Below are positions 26,039-36,699 of a DNA stretch of 64,000 nt, one piece after another. Each line of letters begins with the position of its first letter. The stretch's first letter is position 1. The position numbers were made by a program, and so were the translations under genes. The notes beneath the pieces were generated by a model. It was not told the origin of the DNA and did not search any database. It saw only the letters and a list, made by a program, of their open reading frames with translations. Source of the stretch: Tachypleus tridentatus (Eukaryota; Arthropoda; Merostomata; Xiphosura; Limulidae); assembly GCF_004210375.1 (NCBI RefSeq), contig NC_134834.1, positions 152,429,009 through 152,493,008 of the forward strand, in the 5' to 3' direction.

Positions 26039-26310
26039 TCGGCATGGCCAGGTGGTTAAGGCACTCGACTCGTAATCCGAGAGTCACGAGTTCGAATCCC
26101 TGTCACACCAAACATGCTCGCCTTTTCAGCCGTGGGGGCGTTATAATGTGACGGTCAGTCCCACTATTCGTTGGTAAAAGAGTAGCCCAAGAGTTGGCTG
26201 TGGGTGGTGATGACTAGCTGCCTTCCCTCTAGTCTTACACTGCTAAATTAGGAATGGCTAGCGCATTTAGCCATCGTGTAGCTTTGCGCGAAATTCAAAA
26301 CAAATCAAAC
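26039..26310 (+). mobile_element. SINE type A, head 1, full length
   Basis: The tRNA-like head has A box TGGCCAGGTGGTTAAGGC and B box GAGTTCGAATCCC. The anticodon-loop position reads CTCGTAA, which would be CGT, a Thr-like anticodon (inference). The body follows: ACCAAACATGCTCGCC, GCGTTATAATGTGACGGTCA, GGTGGTGATGACTAGCTGCC, TACACTGCTAAATTAGG, then GCTTTGCGCGAAATTCAAAA and an A/C-rich tail. The head could in principle drive RNA polymerase III. Its 3' end lies within about 10-20 bp of the LINE relic at 26,320. Confidence 0.93.
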
Positions 26311-26319
26311 CATTTCAAA

Positions 26320-27570
26320 AACCGACCATCCCGTTAGAAAAATATAACTGCCTTATCTGAATTTGACTCCTACCCTGACGAAAATTATATTTGTGTCCCT
26401 AGTCCTAGTATTCTCACTGTGAAATATTAAGAAAGATGATGTATCAACACTATCAATTCCCTATAAAATCTTAAATACCTCAATCAGAACCACCCTAACA
26501 CTTCTTTTTTCACGAAAAAAACAGAATGAGAGATTTTAACCTCTCCTTGTATGACAGTCTCCACATCTCAAGCACTATTCTAGTAATATTTTTCTGAACC
26601 CTTTCTAACACTTCAGTGTCTTTTCTAAAGTAAGGAGCCAAAGAATGAACATAATATTGCAAAATGGCCTAACCAATTACCCAGATAATGAAATTATAAC
26701 CTCTTTACACTTGTATTTAACATTTCTGTACATTCAACCTAACATCCTAATTGTCCTAACACTATCAACAACATACTAATTTAATAAATTTAGAGACTGA
26801 TCAACTATTACACGAAGATCCATTTCTTTCATGTCACTGTTAAGGTTATTTCCATCGAAATTATATTTGTAATTCAAATTATGATAACCCGTATATATTA
26901 TCTGGCATTTATTATAATTATAACCCATCTACCATTTATTTGCCCAACTTACTAAATGATCTGAATCCTTTTGTAAAGCAGCAGCAATCTCTTTACAGCT
27001 AGCAACACCAGCAAATTTAAGTAATTTATTGACTATTCCTTCATCTATGTCATTGATGTAAATCAAAACGAGAAAAGGTCCTAAGACTGAACCACCTGAG
27101 GTACATCACTTATGACATTAATCCAGTTTGACTGAACTCCATTTGTAACATTTCTCTGCTTTCTTTCACCCAACCACTCTTTTATCTAATTTGCTAACTT
27201 ATCCCCCCACATCTGTAGAGATATTTTTACAAACCTTTCAAATGCTTTCTAAAAATCTAGATACGTCAAATCTACACTCTTACCCTCATGTACATAACCA
27301 GAAACCTTTTTAAAGAATATTAAAAGATTTTACAACAAGAGTTTTTCCCTAGTGAAATCACGTTGACTATACAATAAAACTCTAAACGTTTTAAATGACT
27401 TTGGAAAGCATCTTTTGCCATACTTTCGAAAATTTTTCTGTTCTCTTTCACTTTCATTTCTGCCAGTAATAAGTGGCTCACATATCCAATCTTTGACCTC
27501 ATTCAAAACCTTTACAGAAATATTATCTGACACAGAAGCCAGTTCCTCGTCTGCAGAAACCAAGGGCTGA
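26320..27570 (-). pseudogene. Decayed non-LTR retrotransposon (LINE, CR1-like) RT fragment
   Basis: Read on the minus strand this is the reverse-transcriptase half of a LINE ORF2, with many stops and frameshifts. In order: VKDWICEPL (near 27,500), a SLTYLDF-like piece (near 27,265) corresponding to the usual VYLDFQKAFD motif, WLGERKQR (near 27,165), an LVLIYINDIDEG-like piece (near 27,060), KFAG where the catalytic FADD would be, HLVSWANKW (near 26,940) and NKCQIIYTGYHNLNY (near 26,890). The distal part near 26,350 resembles the FFTNR-type C-terminal motif of CR1-like LINEs. It is 5'-truncated near 27,570 and clearly non-functional. The motif order and the NLNY segment match the plus-strand relic near 60,850, so both belong to one family. 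Confidence 0.85.
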
Positions 27571-27579
27571 AATTTGTTT

Positions 27580-28265
27580 GCTCATTACAATTAAATCCAA
27601 TAGTCGTAGTCCTAATAATACTCTTTCTAATTTCCTAAATAATTAAGAAATAGTGTTACTTAACAGCTAAAACTATTGATATTAGTTAGTTAGAAAAATT
27701 ATAGGTTTGTTCACAATAGTACCTTGTGTGCCTTAACATTTGAAACGCTTAATAGTAATTGATCAGAAAAAATCAGAGGAGTGTTCACAATAATACGCAT
27801 CAAATCAGTAAATATCAATCCGAAATGCTGTATTGCTGTTTTTAATGTAACTAAGGCTGAACGTTTTAACTACACTTGTGTAATCGATACAGAATGTGCC
27901 GTATGCTAGGTCTGCAGTAATAATACACAGACTCATAGCGTGTTTAGTTAATACCACAACACGACATTTAAAAAATTTGAAGTCAAAGAAAGGCTCATGT
28001 TTCTTCATTTTTTTCTTCTCTCTTAAAATTGCATAAGAAACGTTGAATAACATTAAGTATTTCTACATCTATAGTTGTGATATACAGAGATCACAAACAA
28101 ACATCAAATAACATACTATATATTCATTCATATTTATTGACACAATTTTTCAAAATGTTATTTAAGGTTTTTATACTTAATTACAAGTTATTTAATGTAC
28201 ATAATGCTCTTATCGTTGAACTGTGTTAGTTTTTCTCGTAGGGTTGGTAGCTGATAAGTTTGCAA
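27580..28265. other. Intergenic, no gene recognised
   Basis: AT-rich sequence. The minus frame 27,805-28,053 has no recognisable family signature and no splice context I would trust. Confidence 0.4.
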
Positions 28266-28271
28266 TTTGGC

Positions 28272-28553
28272 GGGCCTGGTATGCCCTAGCGCGTTAAGGC
28301 GTGCGCTTCGTAATCTAAGGGTCGCGGGTTCGCGCCCGAGTCGCGCCAAACATGCTCGCCCTCCCAGCCGTGGGGGCGTTATAATGTGACGGTCAATCCC
28401 ACTTTTCGGTAGTAAAAGAGTAGCCCAAGAGTTGGTGGTGGGTGGTGATGACTAGCTGCCTTCCCTCTAGTCGTACACTACTAAATTAGGGACGGCTAGC
28501 ACAGATAGCCCTCGAGTAGCTTTGTGCGAAATTCCAAAAAACAAAAAAACAAA
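28272..28553 (+). mobile_element. SINE type A, head 2, full length
   Basis: It has the same body as the copy at 26,039 but a different, GC-rich tRNA-like head: GCCCTAGCGCGTTAAGGC, TGCGCTTCGTAATCTAAGG, GGGTTCGCGCCCGAGTCG. The B box is the non-canonical GGTTCGCGCCC. The 3' end is GCGAAATTCCAAAAAACAAA with an A-rich tail. The body is well preserved, so this is a fairly young copy. Confidence 0.93.
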
Positions 28554-28559
28554 ATCGTA

Positions 28560-29525
28560 ATTTGGCCCGAGACTAGTCTACTTTCATACCTGCATGATTT
28601 GGTAAATAATGTTTTACCTTTCTTTGATTAATGGGTTTTATACTCGATTGGTTACATGTGGAGACATAGAACTAAGAAATCCTAGCTTTCCTTTTATTTT
28701 AATGTGACTTGCTGATGATGAAAGCAACGTTAGAAAGCTGTAGTAGATATTAGGATTGTAAGAAAACTTGAAACAAAGTTACGTTTTTTTTCAGAGTTTA
28801 TCCTTATCTTTGTTAAGAAAAGTTGCTTGGAATTTATGCAGAAACCCAACCTTAGATAGAAAGGTCGTAATTGATAGTTTTATGACATTTATCTAACCAG
28901 ATTTTCACTGACAACTCCTAGAACCTCCTATAAGGTCCAATTCATCCTAAGGGGTTTTCCACTTTCACTTACAATAAACTGAAAATGTAGCCGTACCTTA
29001 ACTAAACAAAAATCAACTTTTACTGCAACAGGAAAAGTAGGTTTTTTTGGATACATTGAAGACCCAGCCGGTTTATAAAATTAATAAAACATGTTAGATT
29101 TAATCATACATAAGATATTTTGTAGTTAGTGGTAACATATGTTGCTCACAGAAATAGTTATCTGATAGTTATCTGATGCATACGTCATAAAAAATACAAA
29201 ATCGGGACAATATTAAACAGCAAAAGTCTTTGTAAAGTTTCAGTTTCCTTCCTAATAAAACAAGTTAAATTATCTAAATATATCATAAAATTAAAAGTGG
29301 CGTGTTCGCGCTTTCTTTAACTGCTCCAGCGAGGATATTGTTTCATTCCATCCGTGCACGTGTATGTGAACAATATAACTCTAAAATGTTTCATCTGATT
29401 TTGCTCACATTTTATATAAAGGTTTTATAACCCCATCCCAAGAATCAAGTGAGTAAAATTTGGTGAATAAAGCACAAGAGTCAAGATTATTTTAGATTTC
29501 TTGTTCTAAAAGTTGCACTCTATCA
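28560..29525. other. Intergenic, no gene recognised
   Basis: No open frame with coding character and no repeat recognised between two SINEs. Confidence 0.4.
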
Positions 29526-29534
29526 TTGGTCCCC

Positions 29535-29655
29535 CCTTATGGGTAAGGAGTAAGTTCCGAACTTATAATGCTAAACTTATGATTCGACTCACCGTGTTGG
29601 CCAGAGCCCATTGTGTAGCTCACCACAAATGTCGAAAGCCAACTTCTAGCCTATA
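29535..29655 (+). mobile_element. tRNA-derived SINE (type C), degraded
   Basis: Plus-strand landmarks are GGTAAGGAGTAAGTTCCG, ACTTATAATGCTAAACTTAT, ATTCGACTCACCGTG and GAGCCCATTGTGTAGCTCAC. They match, in inverted orientation, the better copy at 29,965-30,088. The plus-strand frame at 29,513-29,719 runs through this element and is not a gene. Confidence 0.55.
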
Positions 29656-29730
29656 CTTCCTTTGTGTCACTGGGTGGGGATACGTAAGAAGAAACTATAG
29701 AAAAAGTGAGATTAAATAAGAAACTTCATA

Positions 29731-29938
29731 ATTCGAGTGCGCAGGTTACTGGATTCATTGTTATGTAACTTATCACTTTTTACTTCGAGTGCGCAGGTTA
29801 CTGGATTTATTGTTATGTAACTTATCACTTTTTAATTCGAGTGCGCAGGTTACTGGATTTATTGTTATGTAACTTATCACTTTTTAATTCGAGTGCGCAG
29901 GTTACTGGATTTATTGTTATGTAACTTATCACTTTTTA
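29731..29938. repeat. Four tandem copies of a 52-bp unit
   Basis: The landmark TTCGAGTGCGCAGGTTACTG recurs at 29,732, 29,784, 29,836 and 29,888, exactly 52 bp apart. Each unit ends in TATGTAACTTATCACTTTTT. Units differ only by one or two bases (C/T in GGATTCATTG versus GGATTTATTG, and TACTTCGAG versus TAATTCGAG). Confidence 0.98.
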
Positions 29939-29964
29939 ATCATTTTCTTATAACTTCCTAGTTG

Positions 29965-30088
29965 TTGTTTGTAATTAAGCACAAAGCTACACAAGGGCTA
30001 GCTGAGCTCTGCCCGCCACGGTTATCGAAACCCGGTTTTAGCGTTTTACGTTCGCAGACATACCGTTGAGCCATTGGAGAGCGACTTC
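29965..30088 (-). mobile_element. tRNA-derived SINE (type C), minus strand
   Basis: On the minus strand it starts with AATGGCTCAACGGTATGTC (A box), has a B-box region GGGTTTCGATAACCGTGG, and continues with GCAGAGCTCAGCTAGCCC and TGTAGCTTTGTGCTTAATTA. The head is distinct from type A and type B. Length is about 120 bp. Confidence 0.8.
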
Positions 30089-30089
30089 T

Positions 30090-31885
30090 CAGAAAAATTC
30101 ATACAAAAATAATCTAAGGTTTTATTGTTTAGATGCGATGTTTTTCTTCAAATTTGTTTCTTTTTGTGTTTTCTTGGGATAGAAAAGAAAGACATCTGTT
30201 TTTAAAATGTCAGAAATCTTATCAAAATTGCTATTTAATTATAAAATAGATTTATCAATTACATAAATAGCAAAAGAAAACTTTTAATGTTACTTACGTA
30301 AAATTAGGTTTGTACTGAAATCTGTCTAAACTCTATGTTTATTTTCACATGTTATACGAAAGTAAATGAATTAGCGTGGAAACGTTTCATACGGTTACAG
30401 CGTTCTTAGAGACAGTTTTTAGATTAACTTGATACATTGACATTTATTCCTTCTACAAACGTGTAGAAGAATAATCACAGAATACAAATGATAATTTGTG
30501 ATACCTTTAATAACAGAGTAATGACACTTTTAACGTTTTAATGTAGAATAAGAATTTGCACGAACTTTTTCTTTCCTTTCTTTGGCGGGTTTAAATTATC
30601 ATAAGATTAATATAATATCTTTCTGTTCGTAGATATATCTAATTTTACATATTACTTACATGACTTGCACTCACAAAGCATTCAGAACTAATGAGTCGTA
30701 TATACAATAAAACTGTAAAACTCATATTAAATGATCACGCGTTCCTATTATTAACAAACGTTTTATTTTCGTTTTTTTTTTTTCAATCAAGAAATAGAAA
30801 TTTTCTTTGCCGCGTTCCTGGTTTCCTTTCTTCAATATATGAGGGAAATAACTAGAACTGTGTTTTATCAATAATTGTTGCGTGACTAAATTCTGTTGTT
30901 TCGAAACGAAGCGTGAACAGTTTATTGTTTGAAACTCCTCTTCTCCATGTTGTTCCGAAATCCCTTTAAGATATAGTTTACCAATGTGAGTGCTTTCAAT
31001 CAAGTGTGCTAGCCTTTCGTGTGAAATTCGCCGAAAACGTAATTTCCTCAAGCAACAGATTTGAAGGAGGTAAAGGTGCAGTGTTTGATACTTACAACTA
31101 TTTAAAATTGTACTTATTATTCTAGTTTGTTTCTTTACAACACAATATCATATAAAAGAGAAAATATCACTAACTTTGAAGTATGCATGTTTTATATTCT
31201 CTATCGATTATTTTCTACCAAAGTGAAAATTAACCAAAGAGTCTTCGCATGTGCGTCAGAGACAGAGGGTGAACAGTATGAATGATAGATTATACATAGT
31301 CTATACTTATACTAGACAAACCTTGCTGAAGGGTCAGTAGGTCAATTAGTAATTAATTGATTAATTCCAGGGTCTTTAATCGTATTAGGCGGAATCACCT
31401 TGAAAGGGTTTCTTGGACGATCAATGTTGAATATGGAATCCTTACCTACACTTATCACAGTCACGGGGACACACAACAAAATATTGTTTAAACTTCTCAC
31501 TTTATTCAAGACCTTAAAGGTAAGAGTTAAGTAAATGTGCTTAACCCATTAATTTCAGATTTATTCCTTTTTAGGTGAAAATGTGAAATATCAGTAAATT
31601 TCGTTAATCATAATATGCAAGTTAATCATAACTGCAAGTGAGAATTGTTCTAAACTTAATGGTAATTATCTCATATATATATCCCTATAAATTATTCATG
31701 TATGTTGTAGTTCCAACTCTCAAATGTATCGAAAATAAACCGTTAGACTTAAGTATTTAGTTTTTAAAATCAATGTGAACTAGTTAGTTAGATTAAATTT
31801 GCATGTTCGAAAATACAGTTTATTAAATTATCAGTGGTATAAATTATTTCAGTTTTTAAGAATGAAATCAGTTTTAGTTTGCTTA
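30090..31885. other. Intergenic, no gene recognised
   Basis: The minus frame at 30,722-31,051 (109 codons) is K/R- and L/I-rich, spans an A/T-run, and shows no family motif. I do not call it a gene. No other element was recognised. Confidence 0.4.
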
Positions 31886-31889
31886 TTTA

Positions 31890-32142
31890 TTTGTTAAATT
31901 CCGCACTCGAGGACAATCTGTGTTTTCCTTTGCTAATTTTGAAATGATAGACTAGAGGGAAGACAGCTAGTCAGCACCATTCACTGTCAACTCTTGGGCT
32001 TCTCTTTATCAACGAATAGTAGGGTCGACCATCTCATTATAACTCCCCACGGCTGAAAAGGCGAACATGTTCGGTGAAAGAATCGAATTCACGACACGCG
32101 GGCTGCGAATCAAGTATCTTAACCATCCAGCCATGTTAGGCC
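31890..32142 (-). mobile_element. SINE type A, minus strand, diverged
   Basis: Conserved body pieces are GAGGGAAGACAGCTAGTCAG, CAACTCTTGGGCTTCTCTTT, CAACGAATAGTAGGGT, CTCCCCACGGCTGAAAAGGC and the head complement AAGTATCTTAACCATCCAGC. Both ends are present. About one base in five to seven has changed by eye. Confidence 0.8.
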
Positions 32143-32231
32143 TAGTTAAGACCTGTGTCTGAATTATAGCCATTAATCGGCATCGTTTCACCAATTTCAA
32201 TGTTGCAATGTATCAATACATCTCTTTCAAT

Positions 32232-32470
32232 GTGCTGGTGATTAGGGCGTTCGAACCGCAATTTGGAGGTCGTAGGGTCGAAAACCGACTTCACACATTT
32301 TCACACGTTATAAAGTATTTTTCAAGTCCACTGTTTGTTGGAAAAAGTATGCCTTAAGAGTTTGCGGCGAGTCTGCCAACCAGCTTCCTTCCTTCTAAGC
32401 GGAAGTTCAAAATTAGAGATGGTCGTAGATAGCTTTAATATTGTTTCCCTAAACAAAACAAACATACAAA
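32232..32470 (+). mobile_element. SINE type A, strongly degraded copy
   Basis: Remnants occur in the right order: head TGCTGGTGATTAGGGCGTTC, B-box region GTCGTAGGGTCGAAAACC, middle GTCCACTGTTTGTTGGAAAA, body AACCAGCTTCCTTCCTTCTA, and 3' end AGATAGCTTTAATATTG with a CAAAACAAAC tail. The next SINE starts about 20 bp later. Confidence 0.55.
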
Positions 32471-32489
32471 CTGTCTTTCTTATACGGAA

Positions 32490-32752
32490 GACCTGGCATG
32501 ACCTAGCGCGTTGAGGCATGCGCTTCGTAATCTGAGGGCCGCGAGTTCGCGCCCGGGTCGCATAAACATGCTCGCCCTCCCAGCCGTGGGGGCGTTATAA
32601 TGTGACGGTCAATCCCACTATTCGTTGGTAAAAGAGTAGCCCAAGAGTTGGCGGTGGGTGGTGATGACTAGCTGCCTTCCCTCTAGTCTTACACTGCTAA
32701 ATTAGGGACAGATAGCCCTCGAGTAGCTTTGTGCGAAATTTCAAAACAAACA
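32490..32752 (+). mobile_element. SINE type A, head 2
   Basis: The GC-rich head (GACCTAGCGCGTTGAGGC, GCGCTTCGTAATCTGAGG, GAGTTCGCGCCCGGG) joins the standard body (AACATGCTCGCCCTCCCAGC, GCGTTATAATGTGACGGTCA, GATGACTAGCTGCCTTCCCT). It has a roughly 10-bp loss near GGGACAGATAGCC, where other copies read GGGACGGCTAGCACAGATAG. It is a young copy by body preservation. Confidence 0.93.
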
Positions 32753-32759
32753 TTTCTTG

Positions 32760-33570
32760 TACGATTTAGTTTAAATCACCCTGAACATTATGCCTGGCAA
32801 TTTTCTATCCCCCAGCGAACTTATGAATTATTTGTTCTAGTGGTAACTAAAGTAATTCTCAACAAGTTTTTCCGCTGCCGTAAAACGACTGGAAACAACA
32901 AGAGGTTCTTTAGATTTATCAACCTTACCCACCCAGACAACATATTCCAGTAGATGTACTGCTTATACCATATGTGTTACAACATATCTGTCAATTTGTA
33001 TTTTAATGTGTATGTTATAAAGTGCTTCTTTTAATGATAGAAGAGGTACATTGTAGTTAACTGGAACTACCTTAGCAATGTTGTTCGTAGTTATTCGGCG
33101 TTCTAGAATGTAGGAAGTTGTACCATTTCGCCATGTTTTATCCAGAGAACATGCACTGACTTACCTCTTTCTTTCTTCAAAATGTTGGGAAGCGTGACAT
33201 TGTGTTACAGACAGTAAAGTAAATAAAGTTTTGGTGTCATATAATTAACAGCAAACGTGATATAGGCTTCTTATATATGAATTTGTTTTGCGCCCTTTCA
33301 GATAATGGATTTAAATATGACAATTTCTGTACATAAAAACAACATCTGACTAATTGTGGTTATAAAGATGAAATTATAATTATTTTAAAGTCATGTTGTG
33401 CTGGTATATTAAGAGAAACAATTACAAAAAAACCGACGATTTTGGTACAATAGTATGCGAAATTATTTAATATAACTTACAGCCAACCAGTTTCGATAAA
33501 CTGTTATCCTTATCACTGTAGAATTTTGCCCTAATCATGATAACCCATTTACCGAAGCTACTTCACTATA
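32760..33570. other. Intergenic, no gene recognised
   Basis: Spacer between SINEs. The frame at 32,729-32,953 starts inside the SINE tail and has no recognisable domain. Confidence 0.4.
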
Positions 33571-33573
33571 AGA

Positions 33574-33823
33574 TATGGTAGGTTAAGGCATTCGACTCGC
33601 AATCCGAGGGTCGGGTTCGAATCCCCGTCGTACCCAACATGCTCGCCCTTTTAGCCGTGGAGGCATTATAATGTGACGATCAATCCCACTATTCGTTGGT
33701 AAAAGCGTAGCTCAAGAGTTGGCGGTGGGTGGTGATGACTAGCTGCCTTCCCTCTACTCTTACACTGCAAAATTAGGGACGGCTAGCACAGATAGTTTTG
33801 CACAAAATTCAAAAACCAACCAA
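33574..33823 (+). mobile_element. SINE type A, head 1
   Basis: The head is GGTAGGTTAAGGCATTCGAC with B box GGGTTCGAATCCCCG, lacking a few bases at the 5' end and in the variable region. The body is intact up to GGGACGGCTAGCACAGATAG, followed by a deletion of the CCCTCGAGTAGC segment before TTTTGCACAAAATTCAAAA. Confidence 0.9.
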
Positions 33824-34187
33824 CTAATTTTGCTTATTATTTTGCCAAAAACATTTTTTTTTGTAGTTGTTACCCTTAAAGAAGAAGCTATACACGATAC
33901 AAATAATGAAAAACTACATGTTCCTAGGTCACTAAGCAACAAACATTGATAGAGGGCGTCATTGTCATTGAGTGTATAAACTTGCTCTGTATGGATAATA
34001 TTACAACCTGCACGTTCGAACATTTAAATATCAAGCAGGCTAAATGTTTATTAATGAAACCAGCTTTATAGCTACAAAACATATATATGATGTTAATTAT
34101 CTTCAAATTAGCTACATATTTTTTGACAGACAACGAATTTTCAATTCACAATTTTGAATACAAATATCTCGAAATCATTGTCTATAC

Positions 34188-34415
34188 TAGCCTAGCGTTG
34201 TGGTTAAGGCGACTCGCAATCTGTAGATCGTGTGCTCAAATTCTCGGTATCGAACATGCTTACGATAATATGACGGCCAAACCCACTGTTCGTTAGTAAA
34301 AGAGTAGACGACGGGTGATGTTGACTAGCTACGTTCTATCTAGTCTATTACAGTTAAATTAGGGACATCTAGCGCAGATAGCTCGCGTGCACTTTCGTAC
34401 GAAATTCAAAACAAC
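34188..34415 (+). mobile_element. SINE type A, head 1, diverged
   Basis: The head is GCCTAGCGTTGTGGTTAAGG with ACTCGCAATCTG. The body is shortened and diverged (TTCGTTAGTAAAAGAGTAGA, TTGACTAGCTACGTTCTATC, GTTAAATTAGGGACATCTAG), with the 3' end ACGAAATTCAAAACAACCA. The plus frame at 34,087-34,296 overlaps it and is not a gene. Confidence 0.8.
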
Positions 34416-34538
34416 CAAGTACGAAGAGTGTATAACAGTAATATCTATATGAAATTATTTATTTATTACTTTCTTAATTACAACACAAACATAAACAAAT
34501 ATTTAATGGTACAACACATTTGCCTTTGTGATTCTAAC

Positions 34539-34568
34539 TCTTTTACCAACGAATAGTGGGATTGATCA
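34539..34568 (-). mobile_element. SINE type A fragment (30 bp)
   Basis: An isolated piece containing TTTTACCAACGAATAGTGGG, identical to the minus-strand type A middle and directly followed by a repeated TTGATCAAAA. It is too short to define ends. Confidence 0.6.
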
Positions 34569-35659
34569 AAATTGATCAAAAACGTTAGAGACACATTGAA
34601 GAACAAATACATGATCGTCTACTTTTTAAAAATTTTAAACTCGGTGAAAAAGATTAAGTTTATCATATAATTGTTACGCATTATTATATTAATCTTCTTA
34701 TTATGGCATTAAGTTGATCAGTTATTTTTTATGCATTATAGAAACATTAACTAGATCTACTTATTATTGCATTATATACACACTGAAGAATATTAATTTG
34801 AATAACTTATTTTTGTCCATTAAAAACACCTTAATTTTATCTTCTATTTATCCATGCATCAGAGAGACATGGATGAACATTAGGTTGATCAAATAATGTT
34901 TAGGCATTATTGATTCACTAATGAACGTTAACTTGATCTTTTACTTTTTACACATTTGAAATTCACTCAGGAACATTAAATGAACTACCTTTTTATGCGC
35001 TTTCTATACACTGATGAACAATAATTTAAACTTCGATGTTTTTACGCATAGAGACGCTCCAGTGAATATTATTTTCATCTTCTATATTCTAACAATTTGA
35101 AATTCACTAATGAGCATTAACTGCATCTACTACGTTTGCGCATTAAAGACACACTAATGAAAGTTAATTTGACATTCTACTCATTAACGCATTGGAGATG
35201 CACTGATGAACAATAAATTGACCAAATATTCTACGCATTAGAGACACACTCATTAATAATACTTCTGTATTCCATGTTTCACACATTTTAAACTCAATGA
35301 CGAATATTATATTGATTAACTACTTTTACACATCACAGTAACACTGATAAACATTAAGTTCGTAAATAGCGCTGTCACGCATTAGAAACACACTAATCAA
35401 TATTTAACTTTATCTTCTACTTATGACCACATTGGAGATACACTAATGAACATTAACTTTATCTTCTACTTGTGAACACATTAGAAACACACTAATCAAT
35501 ATTTAACTTTATCTTCTACTTATGAACACATTAGAGATACAATGGTGAACATAAAATAGTAAAATAATTCTCACACATCAGAGACAGACCAACACACATT
35601 AACTTGACCATTTATTTATTAATACATTAGATATACACTGACGAACAATTACACGTTTG

Positions 35660-36600
35660 AAACTCACTGAGAAGCTTTATTTTCATCTATTCAGTCTTTC
35701 ACCTACCACAATACTGGTACAATTGATGGATTCACATCTACAGAACAAACACTTGGTTTTCTCAACCACGTTAACTCTACACACCCTAACATTAAGTTCA
35801 CCTGTGAACAAGAAAGAAAACAAACCAAATAGCATTTCTTAACCTCAAGATACTATAACTGATATACAATTCAAAACATAAATCCAAAGAAATATCACCC
35901 ATACTGGATTATACATTCCCTGGGACTCAGCACAGGAAAAAAGAAACCAAATAAACACAGCCATAAAACTATGTTCATCCGACAAAATTAACAATGTAAT
36001 CAACAAAATAAAACATCACTTCATCAACATCAACAAATTCCCTCAAATACCGTGAAAAAGTTATACGCACACACTTAGACCAACAACAAACAAACAACAA
36101 TAAATCTCAAGATACTATAAACTAAAAACATTATACTGTTGCATACTATGTGTTCCTGACATCAGCGAAAAAAGCCAACATTTGGAAAAAACCAGGTACA
36201 AAACTAAAGTAAACACTACACTGACAAACACAACACCAAATAATTTGTAAAATAACAGTGCAACAACTACCACAACTTCTATATTGGAGAAACAAGCAGA
36301 AAAATGGATTCAACAAGATTCAAAGAACACAAAAAACACCTTCATGTTTTTTAACACTGCAAATCAAATAAACAACATAATCATAGAAAACACCCAGATA
36401 TTAAGTAAGGAAACAAATATAAACAAACGCAAGATCAAAGAAGCGCTACTTAAACAGCAACTAAAACCAAAATTAAACCAATATAAAGGAACACCTTTAT
36501 ACCTATACTAATTAATAACCTAACATCCATCTGCAACGTCCCCTACAATCCAGTACCAGTTTATACTTTCATCCCTAAAACACGTATCCGGCAACGGTCA
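35660..36600 (+). pseudogene. Dead Penelope-like retroelement (RT end plus GIY-YIG endonuclease)
   Basis: In plus-strand order with frameshifts and stops between pieces: TEQTLGFLNHVNSTHPNIKF (about 35,738-35,797), which is the segment after the RT catalytic box; FLNLKIL (about 35,835); THTGLYIPWDSAQEK (about 35,896-35,945) followed by KINNVINKIKHHF (about 35,985); then CNNYHNFYIGETSRKM and TRFKEHKK (36,259-36,340), a GIY-YIG-type core; and finally ILSKETNINKRKIKEALL with GTPLYLY and a stop (about 36,395-36,511). This order of RT followed by C-terminal GIY-YIG is diagnostic of Penelope-like elements (established knowledge). The catalytic YxDD box is unrecognisable and the N-terminal RT motifs are missing, so it is 5'-truncated and inactive. 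It lies inside the 49-bp minisatellite. Confidence 0.85.
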
Positions 36601-36699
36601 GTGGCAAACTTTTTTTTTTTAACACGAAGATCATCTAGGTCAATAAGTGTTAATACCCATATCAGCCGTTCTGAAATACATTATTATTTGTATCAGCTA

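Noticed and set aside
26039-26110. Functional tRNA gene
   Set aside because: The tRNA-like head has mismatched stems and continues directly into the SINE body; it is a SINE promoter, not a tRNA gene. The same holds for the heads at 28,272, 32,490, 33,574 and 38,911.
30722-31051. 109-codon minus-strand frame
   Set aside because: Lysine/arginine- and leucine-rich reading through an A/T-run, with no motif and no splice context.
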